Origin: Yersinia bercovieri ATCC 43970
Lineage (GTDB): Bacteria; Pseudomonadota; Gammaproteobacteria; Enterobacterales; Enterobacteriaceae
NCBI RefSeq assembly: GCF_013282745.1
Contig: NZ_CP054044.1
Location: 744,001-808,000, forward strand
Direction of reading: 5' to 3'
DNA: 64,000 nt
The position numbers and the translations under genes were made by a program. Positions 20,613-31,417 of this stretch are shown here, one piece after another. Under the pieces are notes generated by a model. It was not told the DNA's origin. It made no database searches and saw only the letters and a program-made list of their open reading frames with translations. Every line of letters begins with the position of its first letter. Position 1 is the stretch's first letter.

Positions 20613-21591
20613 AGGCATCGTCACTGCCCCCAATTGCCACATCACCGGATTCAGCTAACCGTCTAACAATCAATAGGATACTCTTCTGTTCAGCTTCGAC
20701 TTGAGACATACGAATTGGCCCACGAGAACCAAGATCTTCCATCATTATCTCCGCCTGACGTCTGGACATATTTCGGAAGAACTTATCGCGAAGTGCCGCA
20801 TCGGCTCCTTTAAGGGCGATGATCAGTGACTCGTTCTCAATTTCCTGGAGAATGCGCTGAATACTGCGATCTTCAATTCCAACCAGATTTTCGAACAAGA
20901 ACATTTCATCAATAATTTTCTGTGCCAACTCTTGGTCAAATTCACGAACAGCCTCAATTGCAGCCTCTTCCAACTGAGATTTCATCAAGTTAAGAATTTC
21001 AGCCGCAGGGCGTACCCCACCCATTTTGCTACGTTTCAAGTTCTGTCCATGCAGCAGACCATTGAGCACTTCTGTCAGCTCCTGCAGTGCCGCCGGTTGA
21101 ACACCGCCAAAAGTAGCAATACGTAGCATAATGTCATTACGTTCACGATCATCAAATTTGCTCAATACATCAGCAGCTTGCCCACGTTTAAGGTGAACAA
21201 GGATGGTGGCTATAATTTGCGGGTGCTCGTCACGAATTAAATCGAATGCCACCTGAGGCTCCATAAAGTTCAGCGTCTCAATACCATTTGTGCCATTTTG
21301 CGTATCCAGTAAATCTTCAAGTAAGCTCGATGCTCTCTCTTCACCTAATGCTTTCACCAGCACACTGCGCAGGTAATCATTGGTATTGACACTCAGTGCT
21401 GCAAACTCACTGGAGTCGCGCTGAAACTCTTTCAGGACGGAACTAAGCTGTTCATGGGTAAAACCGCCCATGTTGACCATCGACCCACTAATTTGTTTCA
21501 CTTCGTGCGTACTGAGATGCTTGAATACTTCAGCAGCCAGTCCATCACCGAGTGTCAACATGACAATTGCACTTTTATCAGAGGCATTCAT
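20605..21591 (-). CDS. fliG: Flagellar motor switch protein FliG
   Basis: C-ring protein that interacts with MotA and transmits torque. The 328 residues run from [20 protein letters not shown] through the middle PAA-containing ARM repeats to the C-terminal torque helix with charged residues ([19 protein letters not shown]). Length is close to the E. coli 331. The start codon overlaps the fliF stop by one base (TAATG). Confidence 0.97.
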   Translation of the reverse strand: MNASDKSAIVMLTLGDGLAAEVFKHLSTHEVKQISGSMVNMGGFTHEQLSSVLKEFQRDSSEFAALSVNTNDYLRSVLVKALGEERASSLLEDLLDTQNGTNGIETLNFMEPQVAFDLIRDEHPQIIATILVHLKRGQAADVLSKFDDRERNDIMLRIATFGGVQPAALQELTEVLNGLLHGQNLKRSKMGGVRPAAEILNLMKSQLEEAAIEAVREFDQELAQKIIDEMFLFENLVGIEDRSIQRILQEIENESLIIALKGADAALRDKFFRNMSRRQAEIMMEDLGSRGPIRMSQVEAEQKSILLIVRRLAESGDVAIGGSDDAYV

Positions 21592-23300
21592 TATGATTTC
21601 AGCTCCTTGTTAATCCACTCGCGAATGACCAGAGCAACAACCCGAGGCTCCTGTTCTGCCAATTCCCGCAGATTCTGCGTATTAAGTTCAGCTTCGACGC
21701 GTTGTTCCGCTTTGGCTCTTTCACCACTTTCAGCTTTACGCTTATGCGCATCCAGTTCTGCCTGACGAGCTTCTTTCTCTAATTCCAAACGAGCCAATAT
21801 CAGTTCTTGGTTTCTCAGCCATGCAGGTTTGATAGCCTTGCGCCAGAATAGCCAAGCCACAATCGCCACCAATAAATAGCGACCCGCCGCCATTAACAGA
21901 TTAATAAAGCCGGCTTGCTGCCAAAATGGCGGTGCAACCTCCTCTTCAACATTGTTGAAAGGAGAATTAACAATATTTACCGTGTCACCACGCTCCGCAG
22001 AAAATCCTACGGCCTCTTTCACTAATGCGCTGATCTGCTCCATCTGCTCTTTGGGTAGAGGGGCAGATTCACCCTCTGCGGTCGGTAAGTAATTAATCAC
22101 GACAGCAATAGAGAGACGTTCGATACTGCCGGTACTGCGCTTGATGTGAGTCAGTGTTCGATCAAGTTCGTAGTTGGTGGTGTTATCCCGACGATTGTTG
22201 AAAGGTATCGGAGTTGCGACTGTCGCCGCGCCACCTTTGGCCCCTGTCGCTCCTGCTGTTGCTGCACCTGCCGCCCCAGTCGCGCCAGGTGCCGTCGGCG
22301 TAGCCGCTTGAGTTATCGGTGCAGTCGCAGGAAGCGAGGGTTGATTGCTTAATGCGCCCGGTACGCCACCCACACCACCCTTGCCGCCCTGCTCAGCGTC
22401 ACTGGATTGGCTGCTGCGGATCGACATCCGATCAGGTGCCGTATTCGGTTGAAATTGTTCAGCCGTTTGCTCGTGTAAAGTGAAGTCAAGCTGTGCTGTC
22501 ACCTGCGATTTGACGTTATTGCGCCCAACAATTGGGGACAGAATCGACTGAATACGCTGCTGAAAATCAGCTTCCACTTCACTGGTGAATTTAAGCTGCG
22601 AGGTCTGAGTCGTTTGGCCCCCACGCTGCGTTAACAGACGACCGTTTTGATCCACAATCGTGACGCTATCGGCACTCAAACCCGGTACTGCGCTGGCAAT
22701 AAGATAAGTGATCGCACTTACTTGTTCGCCTTCCAGTAAGCGCCCATTATTCAGACGGACGGTCACTGATGCGGATGGCTGTTTTTGCTCACGAACAAAC
22801 ATTGAGGGCTTTGGCATAGCCAAATGCACACGAGCGCCATTGACTGAGCCAAGGGTTTCAATCGTGCGTGACAACTCCCCTTCCAACGCACGCTGGAAGT
22901 TAACTTGCTCACTAAATTGGCTGATACCAAACTTTTCCTGGTCCAGTAATTCAAACCCAACGGCTCCGCCCTTGGGTAATCCGAGTTGAGCAAGTTTGAG
23001 GCGAGCTTCATAGACTTTATCGGCAGGCACCATAATCGCCCCGCCACGATCTTCAAAACGATAGGGCACATTCATTTGTGCCAATTGCGAGACAATAGCC
23101 CCACCATCTTGATCCGTAATGTTACTGAACAAAACCCGGTAATCCGGTGATTTTGCCCAAAATAATAGTGCGATAATAAGCGTTATGGCCGCTGAAGCAC
23201 TGATAAGCAGAATAATCTTAGGGCTGGAACGAATACGTTCTAATACTGCCATAAGATTAGCTGTACTGGTTTTTTTGATACCATTTGTCGTGGCATTCAT
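21591..23300 (-). CDS. fliF: Flagellar MS-ring protein FliF
   Basis: Builds the MS ring in the inner membrane around the export gate. The 569 residues contain TM1 at about 31-50 and a ring-building YscJ-like domain. A periplasmic part follows with a Gly/Ala/Thr-rich insert at about 325-370 ([19 protein letters not shown]), then TM2 near 460 and a cytoplasmic FliG-binding tail. First gene of the fliFGHIJK operon, divergent from fliE. Confidence 0.97.
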   Translation of the reverse strand: MNATTNGIKKTSTANLMAVLERIRSSPKIILLISASAAITLIIALLFWAKSPDYRVLFSNITDQDGGAIVSQLAQMNVPYRFEDRGGAIMVPADKVYEARLKLAQLGLPKGGAVGFELLDQEKFGISQFSEQVNFQRALEGELSRTIETLGSVNGARVHLAMPKPSMFVREQKQPSASVTVRLNNGRLLEGEQVSAITYLIASAVPGLSADSVTIVDQNGRLLTQRGGQTTQTSQLKFTSEVEADFQQRIQSILSPIVGRNNVKSQVTAQLDFTLHEQTAEQFQPNTAPDRMSIRSSQSSDAEQGGKGGVGGVPGALSNQPSLPATAPITQAATPTAPGATGAAGAATAGATGAKGGAATVATPIPFNNRRDNTTNYELDRTLTHIKRSTGSIERLSIAVVINYLPTAEGESAPLPKEQMEQISALVKEAVGFSAERGDTVNIVNSPFNNVEEEVAPPFWQQAGFINLLMAAGRYLLVAIVAWLFWRKAIKPAWLRNQELILARLELEKEARQAELDAHKRKAESGERAKAEQRVEAELNTQNLRELAEQEPRVVALVIREWINKELKS

Positions 23301-23449
23301 GCCGTAGTCCTGTAAAAAAATTAATGACGCAATATAGACGTGTTATTGCGAATCAGCACTCCGGTTACGGGGATGAAGAAACGAAGCGGTAAATACACTG
23401 ACATAATTCAAGTCGCGTATTATCCCCTAATTGTATTTTTTTTAAGTCT

Positions 23450-23479
23450 CGATAAGCTGAAATTTTCGTCAGCTTATCG
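23450..23479. promoter_or_regulatory. Inverted repeat in the fliF-fliE divergent promoter region
   Basis: Perfect 11-base arms CGATAAGCTGA/TCAGCTTATCG with an eight-base spacer, midway between two divergent operons that FlhD4C2 is expected to control. It could be an operator or a hairpin. The half-site ATAAGCTGA recurs in the palindrome ahead of srfA. Confidence 0.45.
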
Positions 23480-23578
23480 GATTATTTTATTTGTAGCTTG
23501 CTATGTTAAGCTTTGGTTATTAAATACGAAGTAAGAAAAGCAAGTAAATCTCAATACGTAGATTTAAAGGAATTAGTG

Positions 23579-23914
23579 ATGTCTATTCAATCGATCAGTG
23601 GTGTTCTGGAACAAATTAACTTCCAGGCCCAGCAAGTTTCAAACACTCAACGATCGCCATTCATCTCAGATCGTCAAGGTGTTGAAAAACCACTACAATT
23701 TTCTGACATACTGTTTAGCAGTGTTAATAGTATCAATGAAATACAAACCCAGGCTAAAAGTCAGTCACAAGACTATCTGACAGGCGCAACTGACATTGGT
23801 CTTAATGACGTAATGGTTTCTTTGCAGAAGTCATCTCTGGCATTAAATTTAGGTGTTCAGGTGCGTAATAAATTAGTTAGTGCGTACCAAGAAGTCATGA
23901 ACATGTCAGTGTAA
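23579..23914 (+). CDS. fliE: Flagellar hook-basal body complex protein FliE
   Basis: First periplasmic rod-side subunit exported; it joins the MS ring to the rod. The 111 residues end in the conserved SSLALNLGVQVRNKLVSAYQ segment followed by EVMNMSV. ATG 23579 follows an AAAGGAAT ribosome binding site. An upstream extension of the frame is ignored because it does not match FliE. A single gene divergent from fliF, followed by 210 bases before cheR. Confidence 0.96.
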   Translation: MSIQSISGVLEQINFQAQQVSNTQRSPFISDRQGVEKPLQFSDILFSSVNSINEIQTQAKSQSQDYLTGATDIGLNDVMVSLQKSSLALNLGVQVRNKLVSAYQEVMNMSV

Positions 23915-24124
23915 GTAAACTGCCTAACATATTTGTTAATAAGCAATATAGTCTACTGATAATTTTCACCCTATTTTCCGTAGGCATCTGTGACTTCTAA
24001 GTTCCCGAAGCAGAATCGGCTCTTTTTCACTAAATGCCCGCACCAAGATACAGCAGTATTGAGATGTTCTCAATCTTACATGCGTACAGTTATTATCTAG
24101 CAGAAACATTGGCGAAATTCAAAA

Positions 24125-24961
24125 TTGAATAATACAAAATTACGTATTCAGGAAGAGCTCTCAGATAAAGACCTGCAAAAGATCAGTGAGTTAATTTATC
24201 AACGCGCAGGGATTGTATTAAATAATCAGAAGCGGGATATGGTCTATAACCGCCTTTCTCGGCGGTTACGTGATTTAAAAATGACCAGTTTTACCGAGTA
24301 TTTAGTGCGGCTCGAATCAGATAAGAATAGCGATGAGTGGCAAGCCTTTATCAATACGCTAACAACTAATTTGACGTCATTCTTTCGGGAGGCATACCAC
24401 TTCCCTATCTTGGCCGAACATGCCCGTAGCAGAGGGTCAAATTATACCGTGTGGTGCGCGGCGGCCTCGACAGGGGAAGAGCCTTGCTCTATTGCAATGA
24501 CACTGCATGAGAAATTAGGTTCCAGTATTGCCGGTCCAAGAGTATGGGCGACAGATATAGATACTGAGGTGTTAGGTAAAGCAAAAAATGCGGTTTATCG
24601 ATTATCCGATCTGGAAAGCCTGACCCAGGATCAAAGAAAAAACTATTTTTTGCAGGGAACCGGAGCACAAGCGGGTTTAGTGAAAGTAAGAAAAGAATTG
24701 CTCTCAACTATTCAGTATCAACAACTTAATTTACTCGATCCAAATTGGGATATTCCTGCGCCCTTTGACGCTATTTTTTGTCGGAATGTCATGATCTATT
24801 TCGATCAGAAAACACAGGAAAAGTTGATGTCCCGCTTTGCCCGGATGCTGAAACCGGGAGGGATTTTATTTGCTGGCCATTCTGAACATTTTAACAATAT
24901 GAATGGGCCTTTCCGTCTACGTGGGCAGTCAGTGTATTACCTGGCTCAAGAGACATTATGA
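24125..24961 (+). CDS. cheR: Chemotaxis protein methyltransferase CheR
   Basis: Methylates glutamates of chemoreceptors using S-adenosylmethionine. The 278 residues show the N-terminal helical domain ([20 protein letters not shown]) and the SAM-binding Rossmann part with [15 protein letters not shown] and [14 protein letters not shown]. The only plausible start is TTG 24125 with no clear ribosome binding site: a stop codon lies 27 bases upstream in frame and the next ATG is inside the conserved domain. Translation may therefore be weak. It overlaps cheB by four bases. Confidence 0.94.
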   Translation: MNNTKLRIQEELSDKDLQKISELIYQRAGIVLNNQKRDMVYNRLSRRLRDLKMTSFTEYLVRLESDKNSDEWQAFINTLTTNLTSFFREAYHFPILAEHARSRGSNYTVWCAAASTGEEPCSIAMTLHEKLGSSIAGPRVWATDIDTEVLGKAKNAVYRLSDLESLTQDQRKNYFLQGTGAQAGLVKVRKELLSTIQYQQLNLLDPNWDIPAPFDAIFCRNVMIYFDQKTQEKLMSRFARMLKPGGILFAGHSEHFNNMNGPFRLRGQSVYYLAQETL

Positions 24962-26004
24962 AAAAGATAACTGTACTTTGTGTTGATGATTCGGCGTTGA
25001 TACGCAGTATTATGAGCGATATTGTGAATCAACAACCTGATATGGAAATGGTGGCTACTGCGCCAGATCCTATTATTGCCCGAGATTTGATCAAACTTTA
25101 TAACCCCGACGTATTAACGTTGGATGTAGAGATGCCGCGTATGGATGGTCTGGATTTTCTGGAACGTCTCATGCGTCTGCGCCCGATGCCCGTCATTATG
25201 ATCTCTTCCCTGACAGGTAAAGGTTCAGAGATAACACTGAGTGCGTTGGAATTGGGGGCGGTAGATTTTGTCACTAAGCCACAAATGGGGCTTAAGGATG
25301 GAATGATGCAATATATTGAAATTATTGCAGAAAAAATCCGTATAGCCTCGCGTGCTCAGGTGCGACGTAGTGGCAAACTGACCAGTCCACCTAAAGCCCT
25401 GACTATCCCATTGGTGGGTAGCGAAAAGATTATTGCGATCGGCTCATCCACTGGCGGCACAGAGGCCTTACGGCAGTTATTAATGCCAATGCCACTCAGT
25501 TGCCCTGGCATCGTGATAGCTCAGCATATGCCACCAGGATTTACCCGCTCTTTTGCCGAGCGCCTTAACAATCTCTGTCAGATAGCGGTAAAAGAAGCTG
25601 AAGATGGTGATCGCGTATTGCCTGGCCATGCCTATATCGCGCCGGGGGATCTGCATATGGAACTCATCCGTAGTGGTGCGAATTACCATATAAGTTTGAA
25701 TAAGTTACCTGCGGTAAATCGCCATCGTCCAGCGGTTGATGTCTTGTTTAAATCCGTCGCCAAATCTGCGGGGAAAAATGCAGTGGGCGCAATTTTGACT
25801 GGCATGGGTAACGACGGTGCCGCCGGGTTATTAGAGATGCGTAAAGCCGGTGCACACACACTGGCTCAAAGTGAGAAAAGCTGTGTGGTATTTGGTATGC
25901 CGCGTGAGGCGATTGCGCTCGGAGCAGCTTGCCAAACTGTAGACCTCGACGATATTAGCCAGCACATACTCAGTAGCATTGTCGGTCAGGCTCGCAGAAT
26001 TTAA
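24958..26004 (+). CDS. cheB: Chemotaxis methylesterase/glutaminase CheB
   Basis: Response regulator that removes receptor methyl groups when phosphorylated by CheA. The receiver domain has [13 protein letters not shown] with the phospho-Asp. A linker follows, then the catalytic domain with [10 protein letters not shown] (Ser), AQHMPPGFT (His) and [12 protein letters not shown] (Asp). At 348 residues it matches E. coli CheB (349). Part of cheRBYZ. Confidence 0.96.
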   Translation: MKKITVLCVDDSALIRSIMSDIVNQQPDMEMVATAPDPIIARDLIKLYNPDVLTLDVEMPRMDGLDFLERLMRLRPMPVIMISSLTGKGSEITLSALELGAVDFVTKPQMGLKDGMMQYIEIIAEKIRIASRAQVRRSGKLTSPPKALTIPLVGSEKIIAIGSSTGGTEALRQLLMPMPLSCPGIVIAQHMPPGFTRSFAERLNNLCQIAVKEAEDGDRVLPGHAYIAPGDLHMELIRSGANYHISLNKLPAVNRHRPAVDVLFKSVAKSAGKNAVGAILTGMGNDGAAGLLEMRKAGAHTLAQSEKSCVVFGMPREAIALGAACQTVDLDDISQHILSSIVGQARRI

Positions 26005-26030
26005 TTTAACTTACCCCCTACTCTCATTGG

Positions 26031-26055
26031 GCACCCTTCATTGGGTGCATTTTAC
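26031..26055 (+). other. Small hairpin between cheB and cheY
   Basis: GCACCC-TTCATT-GGGTGC followed by ATTTTAC. The weak T tract suggests at most partial termination or an mRNA end that favours cheY over cheB. Confidence 0.4.
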
Positions 26056-26072
26056 ATTTATAGGATACATAC

Positions 26073-26462
26073 ATGGCAGATAAGAATTTACGTTTCTTGG
26101 TTATTGATGATTTCGCCACAATGCGCCGAATCGTTCGTAATCTTCTTCAGGATCTTGGTTTCAAGAATATTGATGAGGCAGAAGATGGTCTGGATGCTTT
26201 AACCAAGTTACGTGCATCAAAATTTGATTTTGTGATAAGCGATTGGAATATGCCCAATCTTGATGGGCTGCAATTATTATCCGAGATTCGCAAAGATGAG
26301 AATCTGAATAAAATTCCGGTTCTGATGGTGACTGCCGAAGCAAAAAAAGAAAATATCATTGCTGCCGCTCAAGCGGGTGCGAATGGTTATGTGGTGAAGC
26401 CGTTTACCGCAGCCACACTCGAAGAGAAGTTAAACAAAATATTTGAAAAACTCGGATGGTAA
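26073..26462 (+). CDS. cheY: Chemotaxis response regulator CheY
   Basis: Single-domain receiver phosphorylated by CheA; CheY-P binds FliM and reverses the motor. In 129 residues all active-site positions are visible: D12/D13, phospho-acceptor D57 ([13 protein letters not shown]), the Thr in MVTAEA, and the Lys in VVKPF. It carries an AGGATA box and sits just before cheZ. Confidence 0.97.
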   Translation: MADKNLRFLVIDDFATMRRIVRNLLQDLGFKNIDEAEDGLDALTKLRASKFDFVISDWNMPNLDGLQLLSEIRKDENLNKIPVLMVTAEAKKENIIAAAQAGANGYVVKPFTAATLEEKLNKIFEKLGW

Positions 26463-26465
26463 GCC

Positions 26466-27107
26466 ATGAATACATTACCAGGTAAGTCTTCAGAAGATAA
26501 TGATAAAGATATTTTTTCCCGTATTGGCCACCTCACGCGCTTATTACGCGACAGTATGGCGAGTTTTGGCTTAGATCGCGCAATTATGGATGTCGCGGAA
26601 GCCATCCCTGATGCCCGTGATCGTTTAAGTTATGTGGTTGGAAAAACATCTAAAGCAGCAGATTGCGCATTAAACTGCGTGGAAATAGCGCGTCCCCTTC
26701 AGGATGAGCTGAGTAACAATGCAACCGCACTAACTGAACGATGGGATGCATGGTTTGACGATCCAATTGAATTACCCATGGCTCGTGAATTGGTAACAGA
26801 TACCCGAGAGTTTTTGAGTAACACACCGAAAATTGCCAGCAAGACTAATGAGCAGTTAATGGAAATCATGATGGCTCAAGATTTTCAGGATCTCACCGGT
26901 CAGGTTATTCAAAATATGATGGCGCTGATAGAGAGTGTCGAAAAAGAGCTTATTCTCGTCTTGGTCGAAAATATGCCCAACTCGTCCTCATCTCCTGCTG
27001 AAAAATTAGATAATCTGAAAAATGGACCTCAGATTAACCAATCCGTCGCAGGTATTGTTGCCAATCAAGATCAGGTTGATGATTTACTCGAAACATTAGG
27101 GTTTTAA
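26466..27107 (+). CDS. cheZ: CheY-P phosphatase CheZ
   Basis: Dephosphorylates CheY-P. The 213-residue helical protein has the catalytic stretch MAQDFQDLTGQVIQNMM with the conserved Asp and Gln, and ends in the CheY-binding peptide DQVDDLLETLGF. Its presence places the chemotaxis system in the beta/gamma-proteobacterial type. It follows cheY by three bases. Confidence 0.96.
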   Translation: MNTLPGKSSEDNDKDIFSRIGHLTRLLRDSMASFGLDRAIMDVAEAIPDARDRLSYVVGKTSKAADCALNCVEIARPLQDELSNNATALTERWDAWFDDPIELPMARELVTDTREFLSNTPKIASKTNEQLMEIMMAQDFQDLTGQVIQNMMALIESVEKELILVLVENMPNSSSSPAEKLDNLKNGPQINQSVAGIVANQDQVDDLLETLGF

Positions 27108-27273
27108 CCCTCAACGTGGCCCAGTTACCTGAATGTCGCAAAGCCGTAGAAAATAGACACCTATTCACGGCTCCCGGACGATACATTCATGCAATGACCA
27201 CGTGTTATTTTTGATTCAGTCAACCATTCATTAATGTTAGCCAGCATCTGCGGCAGTTTGTTTAGTCGAGCCC

Positions 27274-28418
27274 ATGTCCGAAGAAAGTGATGTAGAAAAA
27301 ACAGAGGAACCCACCCCCAGCGACGCTCAAAAGCGCGTGAAGATGGGCAAATTCCGCGTTCTAAAGAGTTAACCTCAATACTGATGCTATTGGCAGGATG
27401 GTCTCTGATTCTAATTGGTGGCAATCATGTTGCCGGGAAACTTGTCCAGTTGCTGCATAACGGACTGATGTTTGACCGATTGATCGTACTTGATACTGAC
27501 GTGATGCTTATCCGGGTCTATGAGCTGTTTAAGATGGCTATTTTTTCGGTGCTACCCATCTTACTCGGCCTATTTGTAACCGGTATTGCATCACCGATGC
27601 TGCTCGGTGGGCTGAATTTAAGTGGCAAGTCATTAAAAGTAGATCTCAAGCGTTTGAATCCCTTATCCGGATTAAAACGTATGTTTTCGACACAAATGGT
27701 GTCCGAGTTATTAAAAAGCATCCTGAAAGTAATGCTGGTTGGTTCTGCCTGTGCCATTTTTATCTTGGGTAATAAAGCACATATGATCCAGCTTATTTAC
27801 GAGCCGATAAATATCGCCTTAAAGGATGCGCGAACCATTATTTCTGGATGTTTATTGATGGTTATTTTGGCACTGATCCCACTTGTGGGTTATGACGTCT
27901 TCTACCAGATAATGAGCAATCTTAAAAAGTTACGTATGAGTCGCCAAGAAATACGCGATGAATTTAAACAGCAGGAGGGGGATCCGCACTTAAAAGGCCG
28001 GATCAAGCAACTCCAACGTTTAGCCGCAAGCCAGCGAATGATGAGTGATATTCCCAATGCCGATGTCATCGTCAATAACCCCACTCATTATTCCATCGCC
28101 CTTAGCTATAAAGAGGGTGGAATGTTAGCCCCTACGATGTTGGCCAAAGGTGCTGGCGAGGTTGCATTACGCATTCGAGAAGAGGCCCTTAAGCATCGCA
28201 TTCCAATGCTTGAAGCACCGCCGCTGGCACGTGCCCTGTATCGTCATTGCGAGATAGGGGAACAGATCCCAACAGAATTGTATGGCGCGGTCGCCGAAGT
28301 TTTAGCCTGGGTATACAGCATAAAACGCTGGCGAAAAGGCAACGGAATACGTCCTAAAAAACCTGAAAATCTTCCTGTGCCTGCCGCACTGGATTTTGCA
28401 CAAGAGAGTAAAGAGTGA
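27274..28418 (+). pseudogene. flhB: Flagellar export switch protein FlhB, frameshifted
   Basis: FlhB controls the change of export substrate from hook to filament and cleaves itself at NPTH. The ATG at 27274 reads MSEESDVEKTEEPTP, a typical FlhB start, but then runs to a stop at 27370-27372. From 27318 onward the neighbouring frame continues the family sequence (QRRSKAREDGQIPRSKELTS), the membrane domain and the cytoplasmic tail with VNNPTHYSIAL. Five C residues at 27314-27318 would need to be six to join the frames, giving 381 residues, the normal length. The next in-frame ATG (27384) would drop about 37 residues. All neighbours are intact. Error, mutation or slippage cannot be told apart here. 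The stop overlaps flhA by four bases. Confidence 0.9.
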
Positions 28419-30526
28419 TGGCCAATTTAGCCACCAAATTACATCTACCGGATTTTAAACAAACGCAGTGGCAAATACTGGCAGGCCCAGTATTAATCTT
28501 GACCATTTTGGCGATGATGATATTGCCTCTGCCGCCGTTTATTCTGGATCTATTATTCACCTTCAACATCGTGCTCTCCCTGATGATTTTGTTGGTGGCT
28601 ATGTTTACGCAAAAGACACTGGAATTCGCAGCATTTCCTACTGTTTTGCTGTTTGCTACCCTATTGCGTCTGGCGTTAAACATTGCTTCGACCCGTATTA
28701 TCCTCATGTATGGTCACACGGGGGATGGGGCTGCCGGCCAAGTGATCGATGCCTTTGGCCATTTCTTGGTTGGCGGTAACTTTGCCATTGGTATTATTGT
28801 TTTTGTGATTTTAATCATCATCAACTTTATGGTCATCACCAAAGGGGCCGGGCGTATTGCTGAAGTCGGCGCTCGTTTTGTGCTTGATGGTATGCCCGGT
28901 AAACAGATGGCTATCGATGCCGATCTGAATGCGGGAATTATTGGCGAAGAAGAGGCAAAACGCCGCCGTAGCGATGTCACCCAAGAAGCTGACTTCTATG
29001 GTTCAATGGATGGCGCCAGTAAATTTGTGCGCGGTGATGCCATCGCAGGCTTGTTGATTATGGCGATTAACGTCATTGGCGGCCTGTTCATTGGCATTCT
29101 ACAACACGACATGTCGTTTTCTGAGGCAGCGGGAACCTACACTCTGCTGACGATCGGTGATGGCTTGGTCGCTCAGATCCCAGGTTTGATTATTTCAACT
29201 GCCGCAGGGGTTATTGTTACACGCGTTGCCACCGATCAGGATGTGGGTGAACAGATGGTAAGCCAGCTGTTTAATAACCCACAGGTTATGGTGCTGGCAG
29301 CTGGCGTTACCGGCCTGCTCGGGATCATCCCAGGTATGCCAAACTTTGTGTTCCTGCTGTTTACCGTGGGGCTACTGGCCCTTGCCTGGTGGATGCGCGG
29401 CCGCCAATTAGCTGATCCGACTGGCAGTAAGCGGGCAATGAGCAAGGAAGATAAAACGTCGAGTAAAGCGGAGGCACAGGCCGCGCAAGTCAGTGAAGCC
29501 TCATGGTCTGATGTACAGCACGAAGATGTTCTAGGCTTGGAAGTGGGCTACCGCTTGATCCCCATGGTAGACAGTGAGCAAAATGGTCAGTTATTGACAC
29601 GAATTCGCGGCATCCGTAAGAAGTTTGCTCAGGAAATGGGCTTCCTGCCACCTGCTGTACATATTCGTGATAATTTGGATTTAGCACCGACAGACTATCG
29701 TATCCTATTGAAAGGCGTGGAAATTGGTCGCGGAGAAATACAGCCAGAACGCTGGATGGCGATCAATCCTGGCTGCGCCGATGGGGAGTTGGCCGGTGAG
29801 GCTTGCCAAGATCCTGCCTTTGGTTTACCAGCAGTATGGATTGACGAGGTACTGCGCGAACAAGCCCAAACACTCGGCTACACTGTTGTTGATCCAAGCT
29901 CAGTTATCGCCACGCACTTGAATCATTTAATCTCAACCCATACCGATGAACTATTTGGCCGTCAGGAGACCCAGCAATTACTGGATCGTCTAACTAAAGA
30001 TATGCCTAAATTGGTTGAAGACCTTATTCCCGGCATCATCTCTCTGACCATCTTCCATAAGGTCTTGCAGAACTTATTGGCCGAACGTATTTCGATTCGT
30101 GATATCAGAACGATAATTGATACGCTTGCCGAATGCTCAGCGGTCCAAACTGACCCTGATGAACTCACCGCACAAGTGCGTATCAGACTGGGACGAGCTA
30201 TCACCCAGAAGTGGTTCCCTGGCAATGATGAAATTCAAGTAATCGGATTAGACCTTAATCTCGAAAGACTTCTCATTCAGGCGACCCAAAGTGGCAGTGC
30301 GATAGAACCCGGTATCGCCGATAACATCATGCGGCAAACTGAGAAAGCCATTTTGCAACAAGATGCGATAGCTGCACCGTTGGTACTGCTGGTCAACCAA
30401 CCTTTACGTTTCATGCTGTCACGTTTCCTGCGTCGGGCGTTCCCTCAACTCGCGGTATTATCCAACCAGGAAATCAGCAACAATCGCACTGTACGCATGT
30501 CATATATTATTGGTGGAAAAGAATGA
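28415..30526 (+). CDS. flhA: Flagellar export gate protein FlhA
   Basis: Proton-driven export gate ring; the cytoplasmic domain docks substrates and chaperones. The 703 residues have eight or so membrane helices in the first half and the conserved FHIPEP-family segment around RIAEVGARFVLDGMPGKQM. A four-part cytoplasmic domain ends in RTVRMSYIIGG. Length is slightly above E. coli (692). It overlaps flhB and flhE by four bases each, so it depends on translation through the frameshifted flhB. Confidence 0.97.
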   Translation: MMANLATKLHLPDFKQTQWQILAGPVLILTILAMMILPLPPFILDLLFTFNIVLSLMILLVAMFTQKTLEFAAFPTVLLFATLLRLALNIASTRIILMYGHTGDGAAGQVIDAFGHFLVGGNFAIGIIVFVILIIINFMVITKGAGRIAEVGARFVLDGMPGKQMAIDADLNAGIIGEEEAKRRRSDVTQEADFYGSMDGASKFVRGDAIAGLLIMAINVIGGLFIGILQHDMSFSEAAGTYTLLTIGDGLVAQIPGLIISTAAGVIVTRVATDQDVGEQMVSQLFNNPQVMVLAAGVTGLLGIIPGMPNFVFLLFTVGLLALAWWMRGRQLADPTGSKRAMSKEDKTSSKAEAQAAQVSEASWSDVQHEDVLGLEVGYRLIPMVDSEQNGQLLTRIRGIRKKFAQEMGFLPPAVHIRDNLDLAPTDYRILLKGVEIGRGEIQPERWMAINPGCADGELAGEACQDPAFGLPAVWIDEVLREQAQTLGYTVVDPSSVIATHLNHLISTHTDELFGRQETQQLLDRLTKDMPKLVEDLIPGIISLTIFHKVLQNLLAERISIRDIRTIIDTLAECSAVQTDPDELTAQVRIRLGRAITQKWFPGNDEIQVIGLDLNLERLLIQATQSGSAIEPGIADNIMRQTEKAILQQDAIAAPLVLLVNQPLRFMLSRFLRRAFPQLAVLSNQEISNNRTVRMSYIIGGKE

Positions 30527-30927
30527 AGTGCTCATCGTTAATAATGCTGCTGTCTTTGAGTATATTCCCACTGATGGCTTCTGCTGTCAGTGGCTCGTGG
30601 AGTGGCAGTGCCGCCGGTGGGGTTGTCAGTGTCGGGGGGCAAATATTGGCGAGCCGCCCATTAACACCGGCGTTTCCGCCTGGCGCGACGTTACACCGTA
30701 TTGCATGGCGTATTACACTGCTCTCTGCTGCCCCACCAGGATTACAAATAAAATTGTGCAGCCAGAAAAGCTGTATCTTGCTGGATTCACTCTCCGGGCA
30801 AAAGAGCCTCGACACATCATTCACCGCTCAGGGGCCTTTCTATTTTATCTATTCAGTAGAGAGCCGAGGGCAGCTCTTTCCTCCCCTTAATGTGGTAAGC
30901 AATCAACTGACCATTAATTATCGTTAA
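30523..30927 (+). CDS. flhE: Flagellar protein FlhE
   Basis: Periplasmic protein encoded after flhBA in enterobacteria; in Salmonella it limits proton leakage through the export apparatus. The 134 residues have a signal peptide (LIMLLSLSIFPLMASA, cleaved before VSGSW) and two Cys (LKLCSQKSC-type pair, here LCSQKSCILLD), likely a disulfide. It ends the flhBAE operon. Confidence 0.9.
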   Translation: MKCSSLIMLLSLSIFPLMASAVSGSWSGSAAGGVVSVGGQILASRPLTPAFPPGATLHRIAWRITLLSAAPPGLQIKLCSQKSCILLDSLSGQKSLDTSFTAQGPFYFIYSVESRGQLFPPLNVVSNQLTINYR

Positions 30928-31042
30928 TAATTAACTGGGTAAAAAATTTCAAATATAAGAGTATCATTGCGTCAGCAAGAGTGGGTAAATAGGAAGGTAG
31001 CATTGGGCTAATTGCCAATGCATCAAAGAGTAAAAGAAAGTT

Positions 31043-31075
31043 AAGGCTATTTTATTTTCAAAATAGCCTTTTTTG
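31043..31075 (+). terminator. flhBAE rho-independent terminator
   Basis: Perfect 11-base stem AAGGCTATTTT/AAAATAGCCTT with a six-base loop and a T run. It ends four bases before the fliT stop codon, so it separates the converging flhBAE and fliDST operons. Confidence 0.9.
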
Positions 31076-31078
31076 GGA

Positions 31079-31417
31079 TTAATGGTAGATAGAGGTAAAT
31101 TGTGATAGGTAAGCCTTATTGCACTTCTGTCCCTGATACAAAGAAGATATATCCTGCTTTAATACATCAAGACGCTCTTCGAGCACTTTCGTTATTTCAT
31201 CTTCATTTTCAAGCAAACTGGTTATAATCATACCCAAACTTTTCTTCTCATCTGGTATCATCTCTGTCGGTTGCGTTTCAATAAGAGCCTGCAAATTAAC
31301 AATATAAACCTCAGCTAATTCAATAAACTCCGTCCACTTTCCTTCCTTAACCATATCTAATAGGTTCAAATTTAATTTATAAATATTTTCGTAATCTTCT
31401 GATAGTTTATTAACCAT
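31079..31417 (-). CDS. fliT: Flagellar export chaperone FliT
   Basis: Chaperone for the cap protein FliD and, in Salmonella, an anti-FlhDC factor. The 112-residue helical protein is short and poorly conserved at sequence level, so the call rests on its position after fliS, its length and the pattern MVNKLSEDYENIYKLNLNLL. ATG 31417 overlaps the fliS stop by eight bases; a longer in-frame start is rejected. Confidence 0.82.
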   Translation of the reverse strand: MVNKLSEDYENIYKLNLNLLDMVKEGKWTEFIELAEVYIVNLQALIETQPTEMIPDEKKSLGMIITSLLENEDEITKVLEERLDVLKQDISSLYQGQKCNKAYLSQFTSIYH

